From assembly GCA_002490525.1 (NCBI GenBank), contig DKUE01000024.1, positions 1 through 42,538 of the forward strand: DNA of 42,538 nt, in the 5' to 3' direction. The stretch's first letter is position 1. Each line of letters starts with the position of its first letter. The position numbers and the translations under genes are program-made. This DNA is from Ruminococcaceae bacterium UBA7212 (GTDB lineage Bacteria > Bacillota > Clostridia > Oscillospirales > Acutalibacteraceae). Below the pieces are notes generated by a model that worked only from the letters and a program-made list of their open reading frames with translations, did no database searches and had not been told where the DNA came from. This document shows positions 32,544 to 39,346 of the stretch, one piece after another.

Positions 32544-33716
32544 ATGACTTTTGAAGAAATCAAGCAAACGGCAGATACTTACTTAATGCCGACTTACGCA
32601 CATTTTCCCGTGGCGCTTGCGCGCGGTGAAAACGCAACCTACTGGGACTGCGAGGGGCGCGAATACATAGATTTTACAGCGGGCATCGGCGTAAACAGTC
32701 TCGGTACAAACGACGCGGTGTGGAAAAACGCCGTGAAAGCACAGCTCGATTGCCTACAGCACACCTCGAATCTTTATTATAATGAGACGGTGGCAAAAGC
32801 TGCGAAGCAGCTTTGTGAACGTGCAGGCTTTGCGCGTGTGCATTTGAGCAATTCGGGTGCGGAAGCGAATGAGTGCGCAATAAAATTGGCGCGTAAATAC
32901 AGCTTTGACAAATACGGTGACGGACGTTACAATATTATCAGCCTCGTAAATTCCTTCCACGGGCGTACCATTGCCACTGTGACTGCTACGGGGCAGGCAC
33001 ATTACCATGAATTTTTCACGCCGTTTTTGGATGGCTTCAAATATGCCGAGTCGGGCGACAAAGAAGGCTTTTTACAGCTTTTGGACGGTACGGACTGCGC
33101 TGTGATTTTGGAAGTGATTCAGGGCGAGGGCGGTGTTTTGGAAACGCCGCGTGAATATATTGAATTTATCCGTCAGATTTGTGATGAAAAAGACATTCTC
33201 CTCGTCTTTGACGAGGTGCAGACTGGTGTTGGCAGAACGGGCAGACTGTTTGCTTACGAAACTGTTGGCGTAAAGCCGGATATCTTGACAACGGCAAAGG
33301 GCATCGGCGGGGGATTGCCGATGGGCGCGTGCCTTTGCACCGAAACACTCGGCAACACGCTGACGGCGGGGACACACGGCACGACCTTCGGCGGCAATCC
33401 TGTTGCTTGTGCGGGCTCTTTGGCAGTGCTCGAACGGATGGACGAAGCGTTTTTACAGTCCGTTCGCGAGAAAGGCGATTACATCTGTGAAAAGCTAAAG
33501 AACTTTACGGAAGTCCAAGAAATTCGCGGGCGCGGGTTGATGATTGGTATTGATTTAAAGACTAAAAAAGCAGGCGAGGTTGCCGCAAAATGCTGTGAAG
33601 AAGGTCTGCTGATTCTAACAGCAAAATCCGCCTTGCGTATGCTGCCGCCGCTGACGATTACTTACGAAGAAATTGACAAAGGGCTTTCGATTTTGGAAAG
33701 CGTTTTGCGTGAATAA
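32544..33716 (+). CDS. argD: Acetylornithine aminotransferase
   Basis: ArgD transfers an amino group from glutamate to N-acetylglutamate semialdehyde using PLP. The 390-residue protein is a class III aminotransferase: FTAGIGVNSLG near the N-terminus, SNSGAEANECAIKLAR, the FHGRTIAT block, LVFDEVQTGVGRTG (the Asp that contacts the PLP ring nitrogen), and TAKGIGGGLPMGA with the PLP lysine. The ATG at 32544 follows GGACGGAG. A longer frame upstream overlaps argB and is unsupported. argF follows after 14 bases. Confidence 0.96.
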   Translation: MTFEEIKQTADTYLMPTYAHFPVALARGENATYWDCEGREYIDFTAGIGVNSLGTNDAVWKNAVKAQLDCLQHTSNLYYNETVAKAAKQLCERAGFARVHLSNSGAEANECAIKLARKYSFDKYGDGRYNIISLVNSFHGRTIATVTATGQAHYHEFFTPFLDGFKYAESGDKEGFLQLLDGTDCAVILEVIQGEGGVLETPREYIEFIRQICDEKDILLVFDEVQTGVGRTGRLFAYETVGVKPDILTTAKGIGGGLPMGACLCTETLGNTLTAGTHGTTFGGNPVACAGSLAVLERMDEAFLQSVREKGDYICEKLKNFTEVQEIRGRGLMIGIDLKTKKAGEVAAKCCEEGLLILTAKSALRMLPPLTITYEEIDKGLSILESVLRE

Positions 33717-33730
33717 GGAGAGAAATATAT

Positions 33731-34639
33731 ATGAAACACTTATTAAGCCTGTTAACCACGACCCCGCAGGAGATTGAAGATATTCTGAATCTCGCCGACC
33801 AGTTGAAGTATGAAACCAAAAACGGCATTGCCCATAAGCGTTTAAAAGGGCAGACTTTGGGTATGATTTTCCAGAAGTCCTCTACAAGAACCCGCGTTTC
33901 CTTTGAAACAGGTATGTATCAGTTGGGCGGTCAGGCGCTGTTTTTGTCCAACCGCGATTTGCAAATCGGGCGCGGTGAGCCGATTGAAGACACCGCACGC
34001 GTGCTTTCACGCTATCTCGACGGTATTATGATTCGCACCTTTGCGCAGAGTGAGGTGGAGAATTTGGCGAAATACGGTTCGATTCCGATTATCAACGGAT
34101 TAACCGATTTTTGCCATCCCTGTCAGGTCCTTGCCGACCTGTTGACGATTCGTGAGCATAAAGGACATTTGGACGGCTTAAAAATGTGCTATATCGGTGA
34201 CGGCAACAATATGGCGAACTCTCTGATTGTCGGCGGTTTGAAAACAGGTATGCGTGTGTCGGTTGCCTGCCCCGAAGGGTACGACCCCGATAAGCAGGTA
34301 TTGGATTTTGCAAAGCCGTATCAAGGCTTTACTCTGCACAGAGACCCGATGGAAGCCGCCGCAGGCGCAGATGTGATTTTCACGGACGTTTGGGCGTCCA
34401 TGGGGCAGGAGGAAGAAGCTGCCGAACGCCGCAAGGTGTTTGCCGGCGTGTATCAAATTAACAAAAAGCTGCTTTCCGCCGCCAACAGCGGATGCATGGT
34501 ACAGCACTGCCTGCCTGCGCACCGCGGCGAGGAAATCACCGCAGATGTCTTTGAGGCACACGCCGATGAGATTTTCGATGAGGCGGAAAACCGTCTCCAT
34601 GCGCAAAAGGCAGTTATGGTCACCTTAATGGAGAAATAA
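33731..34639 (+). CDS. argF: Ornithine carbamoyltransferase
   Basis: ArgF makes citrulline from ornithine and carbamoyl phosphate. The 302-residue protein has the carbamoyl phosphate loop SSTRTRVSFETG, the DFCHPCQVLADL block, and the catalytic HCLPAHRGEE near residue 258. AAGGAGAG precedes the ATG. The carbamoyl phosphate synthase genes (carAB) are not in the window. The arc genes are also absent, so a biosynthetic role is more likely than arginine breakdown. Confidence 0.97.
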   Translation: MKHLLSLLTTTPQEIEDILNLADQLKYETKNGIAHKRLKGQTLGMIFQKSSTRTRVSFETGMYQLGGQALFLSNRDLQIGRGEPIEDTARVLSRYLDGIMIRTFAQSEVENLAKYGSIPIINGLTDFCHPCQVLADLLTIREHKGHLDGLKMCYIGDGNNMANSLIVGGLKTGMRVSVACPEGYDPDKQVLDFAKPYQGFTLHRDPMEAAAGADVIFTDVWASMGQEEEAAERRKVFAGVYQINKKLLSAANSGCMVQHCLPAHRGEEITADVFEAHADEIFDEAENRLHAQKAVMVTLMEK

Positions 34640-34645
34640 TTTGCC

Positions 34646-35443
34646 ATGAAAATGCAGTTTTCAGGTGTAGATGGCGGCAAAGCTTTTAATTGGGGTGAAA
34701 CCTCGGCGGAATACGCACAGTACCGTGATATCTATCCCGATTCTTTTTATGAACGGGCGTTTTTGACAGAGGGACTGGGGCTTGCGGGGCAAGACTGCTT
34801 GGACCTCGGCACAGGGACGGGCGTATTGCCGCGCGCCATGTATGTACACGGCGCGAATTGGGTCGGCGCGGATGTAACGGAAAAGCAAATTGTATATGCA
34901 AAGTGCCTTGCCACCGCACAAAATATGCAAATTGATTTTCGGGTCGCATCTGCCGAGCATACGGATTTGCCGAGCGAAAGCTTTGATGTGATTAGTGCCT
35001 GCCAGTGCTTTGGGTATTTTGACCGAGAAAAAGCACTTGCGGAAATTCACCGTCTGTTAAAGCCGAACGGCAGATTCTTAATTCTGTATATGGCTTGGTT
35101 GCCGTTGGAAAGTGAAATTGCGGCGGCGAGTGAAAATTTGGTGAAAGCATTCAATCCCGATTGGAGCGGGTGCGATTATCGCCGAAAGGCGGCGGAAATC
35201 CCCGATTGGGTAAATGACTCGCCGTTTGTGCTTGTGCGCTGTGTAGAGTATACAGAGGAAATTCCCTTTACGCGCGAAAGTTGGGACGGGCGCATGTACG
35301 CTTGTCGCGGTATCGGCGCGGCAGCACTGTCCGCAGAAGAAAAAGCGAAATTCCGAAAACGGCATATGGAAATATTGTCAGAATTTCCAAATCAATTTAC
35401 AATTCCACATCAAATCTGTATTTTGGATTTGCAGAAGAAATGA
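34646..35443 (+). CDS. Class I SAM-dependent methyltransferase, substrate unknown
   Basis: 265 residues with a Rossmann-fold methyltransferase domain. Motif I is LDLGTGTGVLPRAM near residue 52, followed by VGADVTEKQIVYAK, an acidic motif near ASAEHTDLPSESFDVISACQ, and RLLKPNGRFLILYM. The N-terminus FNWGETSAEYAQYRDIYPDS resembles ubiquinone/menaquinone-type (UbiE-like) methyltransferases. It starts six bases after the argF stop, with GGAG inside the end of argF as its likely ribosome site, so it appears to be the last gene of the arginine transcript. No known step of arginine synthesis needs a methyltransferase. Confidence 0.82.
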   Translation: MKMQFSGVDGGKAFNWGETSAEYAQYRDIYPDSFYERAFLTEGLGLAGQDCLDLGTGTGVLPRAMYVHGANWVGADVTEKQIVYAKCLATAQNMQIDFRVASAEHTDLPSESFDVISACQCFGYFDREKALAEIHRLLKPNGRFLILYMAWLPLESEIAAASENLVKAFNPDWSGCDYRRKAAEIPDWVNDSPFVLVRCVEYTEEIPFTRESWDGRMYACRGIGAAALSAEEKAKFRKRHMEILSEFPNQFTIPHQICILDLQKK

Positions 35444-35445
35444 GA

Positions 35446-35486
35446 AAAACCCCTTGTGTCTTTTCATCGGACACAAGGGATTTTTC
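35446..35486. terminator. Bidirectional terminator after the arg cluster
   Basis: CCCTTGTGTC (about 35451-35460) pairs with GACACAAGGG (35470-35479), with A-rich sequence before and T-rich sequence after. It ends both the arginine transcript and the converging rubredoxin transcript. Confidence 0.85.
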
Positions 35487-35610
35487 AGTCTTCAACCTTT
35501 TCAAACTGATTAGGTCCTACGCCGCAAAGCGGACATTCGTAATCCTCGGGTAGTTCTTCACCCTCGTATACATAGCCGCAAACGGTGCATACATATTTCG
35601 CCAATACCAT
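35485..35610 (-). CDS. Short rubredoxin
   Basis: Rubredoxin carries single electrons on one iron held by four cysteines and can supply rubrerythrin. This protein is only 41 residues: C8-x-x-C11 (VCTVCGYVYEGEELP) and C26-x-x-C29 (YECPLCGVGPNQFEKV). Free rubredoxins are usually about 52 residues, and the loop of about 12 residues between the two knuckles is missing, as in the rubredoxin domains of rubrerythrins. The GGGAG site is only three bases from the ATG, so its translation may depend on the upstream gene. It follows rubrerythrin by 23 bases. Confidence 0.85.
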   Translation of the reverse strand: MVLAKYVCTVCGYVYEGEELPEDYECPLCGVGPNQFEKVED

Positions 35611-35617
35611 CGACTCC

Positions 35618-35640
35618 CTATTGATAAAATATATCAATAG
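35618..35640 (-). repeat. Inverted repeat across the rubrerythrin stop codon
   Basis: CTATTGATA (35618-35626) mirrors TATCAATAG (35632-35640). It spans the rubrerythrin stop and lies just before the short rubredoxin's ribosome site. It could couple or limit translation of the second gene. Confidence 0.5.
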
Positions 35641-36173
35641 TTTTCCGCACGTACCTGGAAATATGCCTGCGGATGTGCGCAAACGGGGCAGATTTCGGGT
35701 GCCTGTTTGCCGACCACAATGTGCCCGCAGTTGGAGCACTGCCATACTGCATCGCCGTCCTTGGAGAAGACCAAACCGCCCTCAATATTGGCAAGCAGCT
35801 TTTTGTAACGTTCTTCGTGCTCTTTTTCAATTGCCGCAACGCCGTCAAACAGCGCGGCAATCTCAGTGAAGCCTTCTGCGCGTGCGGTTTCGGCGAAGCC
35901 TGCGTACATATCTGTCCACTCATAATTTTCACCCGCCGCCGCGTCTTTTAAGTTATCGGGTGTAGAGGGCATACCTTCGTGCAAAAGCTTGAACCAGATT
36001 TTCGCATGCTCTTTTTCATTTTTCGCCGTTTCTTCAAACAGCGAGCCGATTTGCACATAGCCGTCCTTTTTTGCTTTGGAGGCATAGTAAAGATATTTGG
36101 TGTGTGCCTGAGATTCGCCGGCGAATGCCGCCATCAAATTCTTTTCGGTTTTGCTGCCTTTTAAATCTGCCAT
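35634..36173 (-). CDS. rbr: Rubrerythrin
   Basis: Rubrerythrin reduces hydrogen peroxide in anaerobes at a di-iron site. The 179-residue protein has the ferritin-like four-helix domain with the iron-ligand motifs AFAGESQAHTKYLYYA, EETAKNEKEHAKIW, AETARAEGF and AAIEKEHEERYKKLL. A C-terminal rubredoxin domain follows (CSNCG...CPVCAHPQAYF). The ATG at 36173 has AAAGGTGAG before it; a GTG nine bases upstream overlaps that site and is unlikely. It has its own promoter and is followed by a separate rubredoxin, a natural electron donor. Confidence 0.96.
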   Translation of the reverse strand: MADLKGSKTEKNLMAAFAGESQAHTKYLYYASKAKKDGYVQIGSLFEETAKNEKEHAKIWFKLLHEGMPSTPDNLKDAAAGENYEWTDMYAGFAETARAEGFTEIAALFDGVAAIEKEHEERYKKLLANIEGGLVFSKDGDAVWQCSNCGHIVVGKQAPEICPVCAHPQAYFQVRAENY

Positions 36174-36226
36174 ATTGCTCACCTTTATTTCATAAAATTG
36201 CGGAAAACGGATTCCGCGATAAGTTT

Positions 36227-36255
36227 ATTATATGCAAGTTCGGAAGTATTTTCAA
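36227..36255 (-). promoter_or_regulatory. Promoter of rbr-rubredoxin
   Basis: On the minus strand TTGAAA (36250-36255) and TATAAT (36227-36232) have 17 bases between them. Just downstream, GCGGAA/TTCCGC in the leader (about 36200-36217) is a small inverted repeat that could be an operator; I could not assign it to PerR. Confidence 0.75.
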
Positions 36256-36272
36256 GCAGATTTCAAAAAGAA

Positions 36273-36301
36273 TTGCAGAGTACGGCAAAAAATGATAAAA
36301 T
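36273..36301 (+). promoter_or_regulatory. Promoter of the Pr6Pr-like gene
   Basis: TTGCAG (36273-36278) and TAAAAT (36296-36301) are 17 bases apart. It diverges from the rbr promoter with about 20 bases between their -35 boxes. Confidence 0.6.
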
Positions 36302-36332
36302 GAGTACATCGACAGAACACCGGAGGAAAGAC

Positions 36333-37001
36333 ATGTATATACACAACGGACGTTTCAAACAGATTTACCGCCTCTTCTTTTTATTTGTGTGTGAGGCGGG
36401 CATTATTTTGCAGTATGCAGGTATGGCAGACAAAGGCGACCTCAGAATGCTGTCCTGTTATTATACCGTTTTGAGCAATATATTGTGCTTTATTTATTTT
36501 GCCGTATTGGTGATTGCCCAGCCCAAAAAGGAAAATGCGCTCATACGCGGTGCGGTAACTATGTGCATTGCCGTAACGGGACTTGTGTATCATTTTATGC
36601 TGAACGGCTTTATGGGTACTGCGGCGGGCGCGGGCGTGCCCGTGACAGCGCTTTCCGTCAGTAATATTTTGGTGCATTACGCCGTGCCCGCCCTCGTGAT
36701 TCTCGACTATTTTCTGTTTGTGCCGAAAGGACAGTATAAAGCGATGTATCCGCTTGCGTGGCTCGTTCTGCCGTATGCGTACTTTGCCTTTGCTATGGTG
36801 CGCGCAGAGGTGAGCACCCGCACATTTACAGGCTTCGGCGGCACAAGCCGTTACCCGTATCCGTTTTTGGATGTGGATTTATACGGCTGGGACAAGGTGA
36901 TTTTAATTGTGCTCGCCGTTACGGTAGCGTTTATTACACTGGGGTATCTTTCTTTTGTTTTAGACCGTCTGCTTGGCAAAAAACGTAAGGGAAGAGACTG
37001 A
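36333..37001 (+). CDS. Pr6Pr-like integral membrane protein
   Basis: 222 residues with six predicted membrane helices and a basic C-terminus (KKRKGRD). It resembles the Pr6Pr family of bacterial membrane proteins: CYYTVLSNILCFIYF near residue 50, VYHFMLNGF, an NILVHYAVPALVILDYFLF block, then YPLAWLVLPYAYF and RYPYPFLDVDLYGW. Function unknown. The ATG at 36333 has a strong GGAGG site. A frame opening at 36198 would run across the promoter and is rejected. Confidence 0.75.
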   Translation: MYIHNGRFKQIYRLFFLFVCEAGIILQYAGMADKGDLRMLSCYYTVLSNILCFIYFAVLVIAQPKKENALIRGAVTMCIAVTGLVYHFMLNGFMGTAAGAGVPVTALSVSNILVHYAVPALVILDYFLFVPKGQYKAMYPLAWLVLPYAYFAFAMVRAEVSTRTFTGFGGTSRYPYPFLDVDLYGWDKVILIVLAVTVAFITLGYLSFVLDRLLGKKRKGRD

Positions 37002-37045
37002 GTCTTGTTAATGATTTCATGTGAAAGCAGTCAGGAGGACAGAGG

Positions 37046-37498
37046 GTGCACCAAAGGGAATCTGTAGAATTCACGAATATGTGTATGGTTTATGACGGGG
37101 ATAAGGTACTTGTGCAGGACCGAGTAAAAGGGTCTTGGACGGGCATTACTTTTCCCGGCGGACATGTAGAAAAAGGCGAGTCATTTACGGACGCAGTGAT
37201 TCGGGAGGTGTTTGAGGAAACAGGGCTTAAGATTTCTGCTCCGCAGTTATGCGGTATTAAAGACCGGTTGAATGATGACGGCTCACGGTATATGGTTCTT
37301 TTTTATAAAACCAATCAGTTTGAGGGGGTCTTACATTCCTCCGAAGAGGGAAAGGTTTTCTGGGCAAACAAGTCAGAGCTTTTGCATATGCGCTTAGCAC
37401 GGGATATGGAGGGTATGCTGAAAGTTTTTTGTGAGGATACCTTGAGCGAGTTTTATTATTATCAGGAAAACGGTGCATGGAAATATATCTTAAAATAA
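37046..37498 (+). CDS. Nudix hydrolase, MutT/8-oxo-dGTP diphosphatase type
   Basis: 150 residues with a complete Nudix box, GGHVEKGESFTDAVIREVFEETGL (the G-x5-E-x7-RE-x-x-EE-x-G pattern, given here as the run from G to L in two parts: GGHVEKGESFTD and AVIREVFEETGL). Such enzymes split nucleoside diphosphates linked to other groups, often oxidised dNTPs. The N-terminal ESVEFTNMCMVYDGDKVLVQ strand is also family-typical. GTG is chosen as the start because GGAGG lies seven bases ahead. It follows the Pr6Pr-like gene by 44 bases. The exact substrate is unknown. Confidence 0.85.
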   Translation: MHQRESVEFTNMCMVYDGDKVLVQDRVKGSWTGITFPGGHVEKGESFTDAVIREVFEETGLKISAPQLCGIKDRLNDDGSRYMVLFYKTNQFEGVLHSSEEGKVFWANKSELLHMRLARDMEGMLKVFCEDTLSEFYYYQENGAWKYILK

Positions 37499-37538
37499 CA
37501 AAATTTTTATTTTGGCAACCGGACGGAGTTATGTAATA

Positions 37539-37581
37539 CCCCCTCGGGGACTGAATGTTCTAAATTCAGTGCCCGAGGGGG
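37539..37581. repeat. Long hairpin after the Nudix gene
   Basis: CCCCCTCGGG pairs with CCCGAGGGGG (outer arms at about 37539-37548 and 37572-37581), with an inner CTGAAT/ATTCAG stem. It lies 40 bases after the Nudix stop. No T run follows, so it is either a weak terminator or another structural element. Confidence 0.55.
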
Positions 37582-37614
37582 ATTTGCTGAAAATCATAAA
37601 ATTTATATATTTTT

Positions 37615-37641
37615 TGCAACCTTTTACACACTTCACGGATA
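37615..37641 (+). promoter_or_regulatory. Candidate ECF-type promoter of the sigma gene
   Basis: TGCAAC (37615-37620), followed by CTTTT, and CGGATA (37636-37641) resemble the TGAAAC...CGTA pattern of Firmicutes ECF promoters, with 15 bases between (16 is typical). The sigma start is 25 bases further on, which would fit autoregulation. Confidence 0.4.
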
Positions 37642-37665
37642 TTACAGTTGAAAGGAGTGGATGAT

Positions 37666-38169
37666 GTGCACGTTCTGCCGCCCGATACAGACAGCTATAT
37701 TGACGAAATTTTACGCGAGTATTCTGATATGGTATACCGAATTGCCTTGACAAATACGAAGCAAAAATTTGACGCGGACGACATTTTTCAGGAAGTCTTT
37801 TTGGCATTTTTTCAAAGCCATGTCCAATTTGAATCCGAAGAGCACATAAAATATTGGCTGATACGGGTTACCGTAAATTTTTGCAAAAAACACCATCGGA
37901 GTGCATGGCAAAAAAGGACGGTCTCTTTAGATGCGGCAATGCAGCTGTCTTCGTGTATGACGGAACAGGAGTTTACCGTATATGATGCCGTGTGTCGACT
38001 GCCTGTAAAGTACAGAACAGTGATACAGCTTTTTTACTTTGAAGATATGACGATTGACGACATCAGCCGTGTTCTGCACAGAAAAGACACAACCGTAAAA
38101 TCCCAGTTGGCAAGAGCCCGCGGAAAACTGCGTGAAATGTTGAAAGGAGACTATTTTTATGAACCGTGA
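37666..38169 (+). CDS. ECF-type RNA polymerase sigma factor
   Basis: 167 residues with region 2 (about 12-70: YSDMVYRIALTNTKQKFDAD, then DIFQEVFLAFF and HIKYWLIRVTVNFCKKHH) and region 4 (about 108-160: LPVKYRTVIQLFYFEDMTID, DISRVLHRKDTTVKSQLARA). The layout is that of extracytoplasmic-function sigma factors. GTG at 37666 is chosen because GGAG lies eight bases before it; an upstream in-frame TTG at 37648 is weaker. The end overlaps the next gene by 11 bases, the usual arrangement with an anti-sigma gene. Confidence 0.9.
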   Translation: MHVLPPDTDSYIDEILREYSDMVYRIALTNTKQKFDADDIFQEVFLAFFQSHVQFESEEHIKYWLIRVTVNFCKKHHRSAWQKRTVSLDAAMQLSSCMTEQEFTVYDAVCRLPVKYRTVIQLFYFEDMTIDDISRVLHRKDTTVKSQLARARGKLREMLKGDYFYEP

Positions 38170-39226
38170 AATTTTTGACAGTATTAACGGGAAGCTGACG
38201 CCCGAACGCGAACTGATTCAGCAAACAATGCAAAAAATTAAAAATACAGCTCCGTCTGCCCAAAGAACCCGCACGCATCACCCTGCACTTGTTGCCGTGG
38301 CTGTTTTGGTATGCTTGTCGGTCACCGTAAGTGCTTCAGCAAATTTCAGCCCGTCTGTATACAATCTAATGCAAGATGTCTCGCCTGCGGTGGCACAGTT
38401 TTTCTCACCGGTTCGTAAATCCTGTGAGGATAACGGGATTCGCATGGAGGTTATCTCTGCTTATATTCACGAAGGCACGGCTGAAGTTTATATTTCTATG
38501 CAGGACTTAACCGAAGACAGAATTGATGAAAGTATAGATTTGTTTGACAGCTACGATATTCGCAGTCATTTTGACATCGCCGGGCACTGTGAGCGTATCG
38601 GATACGATGCAAACCGCAAAACGGCTACGTTTTTGATTACCGTTACGCAACACGAAAACGGCAAAGAGGTGGATTTGCGCGGGCAAAAAATCTATTTTTC
38701 CGTGCAATCGTTTTTAAGTCGAAAAAACGAACAAAACAATGTTCCGATTGCTTTTGACCTCGCAAACGCAGAATCCGCAACTGAAATCCGCAAACTTGAT
38801 AACAGCGGTATGGAAAGGGAAATCGGCGTGTATTATAAAGGTGGGTCAACGCTGAATATGGAAGATGCCGAAACCAATGTCATCGTAGCTCCGGTAAATG
38901 TGCTGTGTACCGTCAATGACACAAAAGTCACCGCTGTGGCATATTACAACGGTAAGTTAAGGGTACAGGTCATGACGGAACACCGTTTGGATAAGGATGC
39001 ACACGAATGGATATATTTGACGGATGAAGACGGTGAAACGGTTCAACCGTACGGCACGGTGGATTTTCTCACCTACAAAGACGGTGTAAAAATCATCGGT
39101 AGAGATTACATTTTTGATATTCCGAAAGCTGAAATTCAAAATTACAAGCTGTATGGTGATTTTATTACCTCTGAAATGCTGACCAAGGGAAATTGGAAAG
39201 TAAGCTTTCGGTTGGAAAACCAATGA
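38159..39226 (+). CDS. Probable membrane anti-sigma factor (DUF4179-like)
   Basis: 355 residues: a short cytoplasmic N-terminus (1-41), one membrane helix (about 42-60, PALVAVAVLVCLSVTVSASA) and a large external domain rich in beta-strand sequence (about 62-355). This resembles the DUF4179-type partners of clostridial ECF sigma factors. No zinc-binding HxxxCxxC anti-sigma motif is seen in the N-terminus, so if it binds sigma it does so through a short helix. AAAGGAGA precedes the ATG, which overlaps the sigma gene by 11 bases. The anti-sigma role is inferred from position and layout. Confidence 0.75.
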   Translation: MNREIFDSINGKLTPERELIQQTMQKIKNTAPSAQRTRTHHPALVAVAVLVCLSVTVSASANFSPSVYNLMQDVSPAVAQFFSPVRKSCEDNGIRMEVISAYIHEGTAEVYISMQDLTEDRIDESIDLFDSYDIRSHFDIAGHCERIGYDANRKTATFLITVTQHENGKEVDLRGQKIYFSVQSFLSRKNEQNNVPIAFDLANAESATEIRKLDNSGMEREIGVYYKGGSTLNMEDAETNVIVAPVNVLCTVNDTKVTAVAYYNGKLRVQVMTEHRLDKDAHEWIYLTDEDGETVQPYGTVDFLTYKDGVKIIGRDYIFDIPKAEIQNYKLYGDFITSEMLTKGNWKVSFRLENQ

Positions 39227-39265
39227 AAGATGTGAAAAAGCAAGCAACTGCATTTGTTTTTCAAC

Positions 39266-39302
39266 ACAAAAAACGGACAGTGTAACACTGTCCGTTTTTT
39301 TG
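39266..39302. terminator. Bidirectional terminator between anti-sigma and hydA
   Basis: AAACGGACAGTGT (39271-39283) pairs with ACACTGTCCGTTT (from 39285), flanked by A and T runs. It serves both converging transcripts. Confidence 0.85.
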
Positions 39303-39346
39303 TGTATAGTGCCGTCCGGCAAATTCCTTATACGCCGTGCAAGAAA

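Noticed and set aside
36198..36332. Longer N-terminus for the Pr6Pr-like protein
   Set aside because: The extension would cover a good promoter at 36273-36301 and lacks a ribosome site. GGAGG marks the ATG at 36333.
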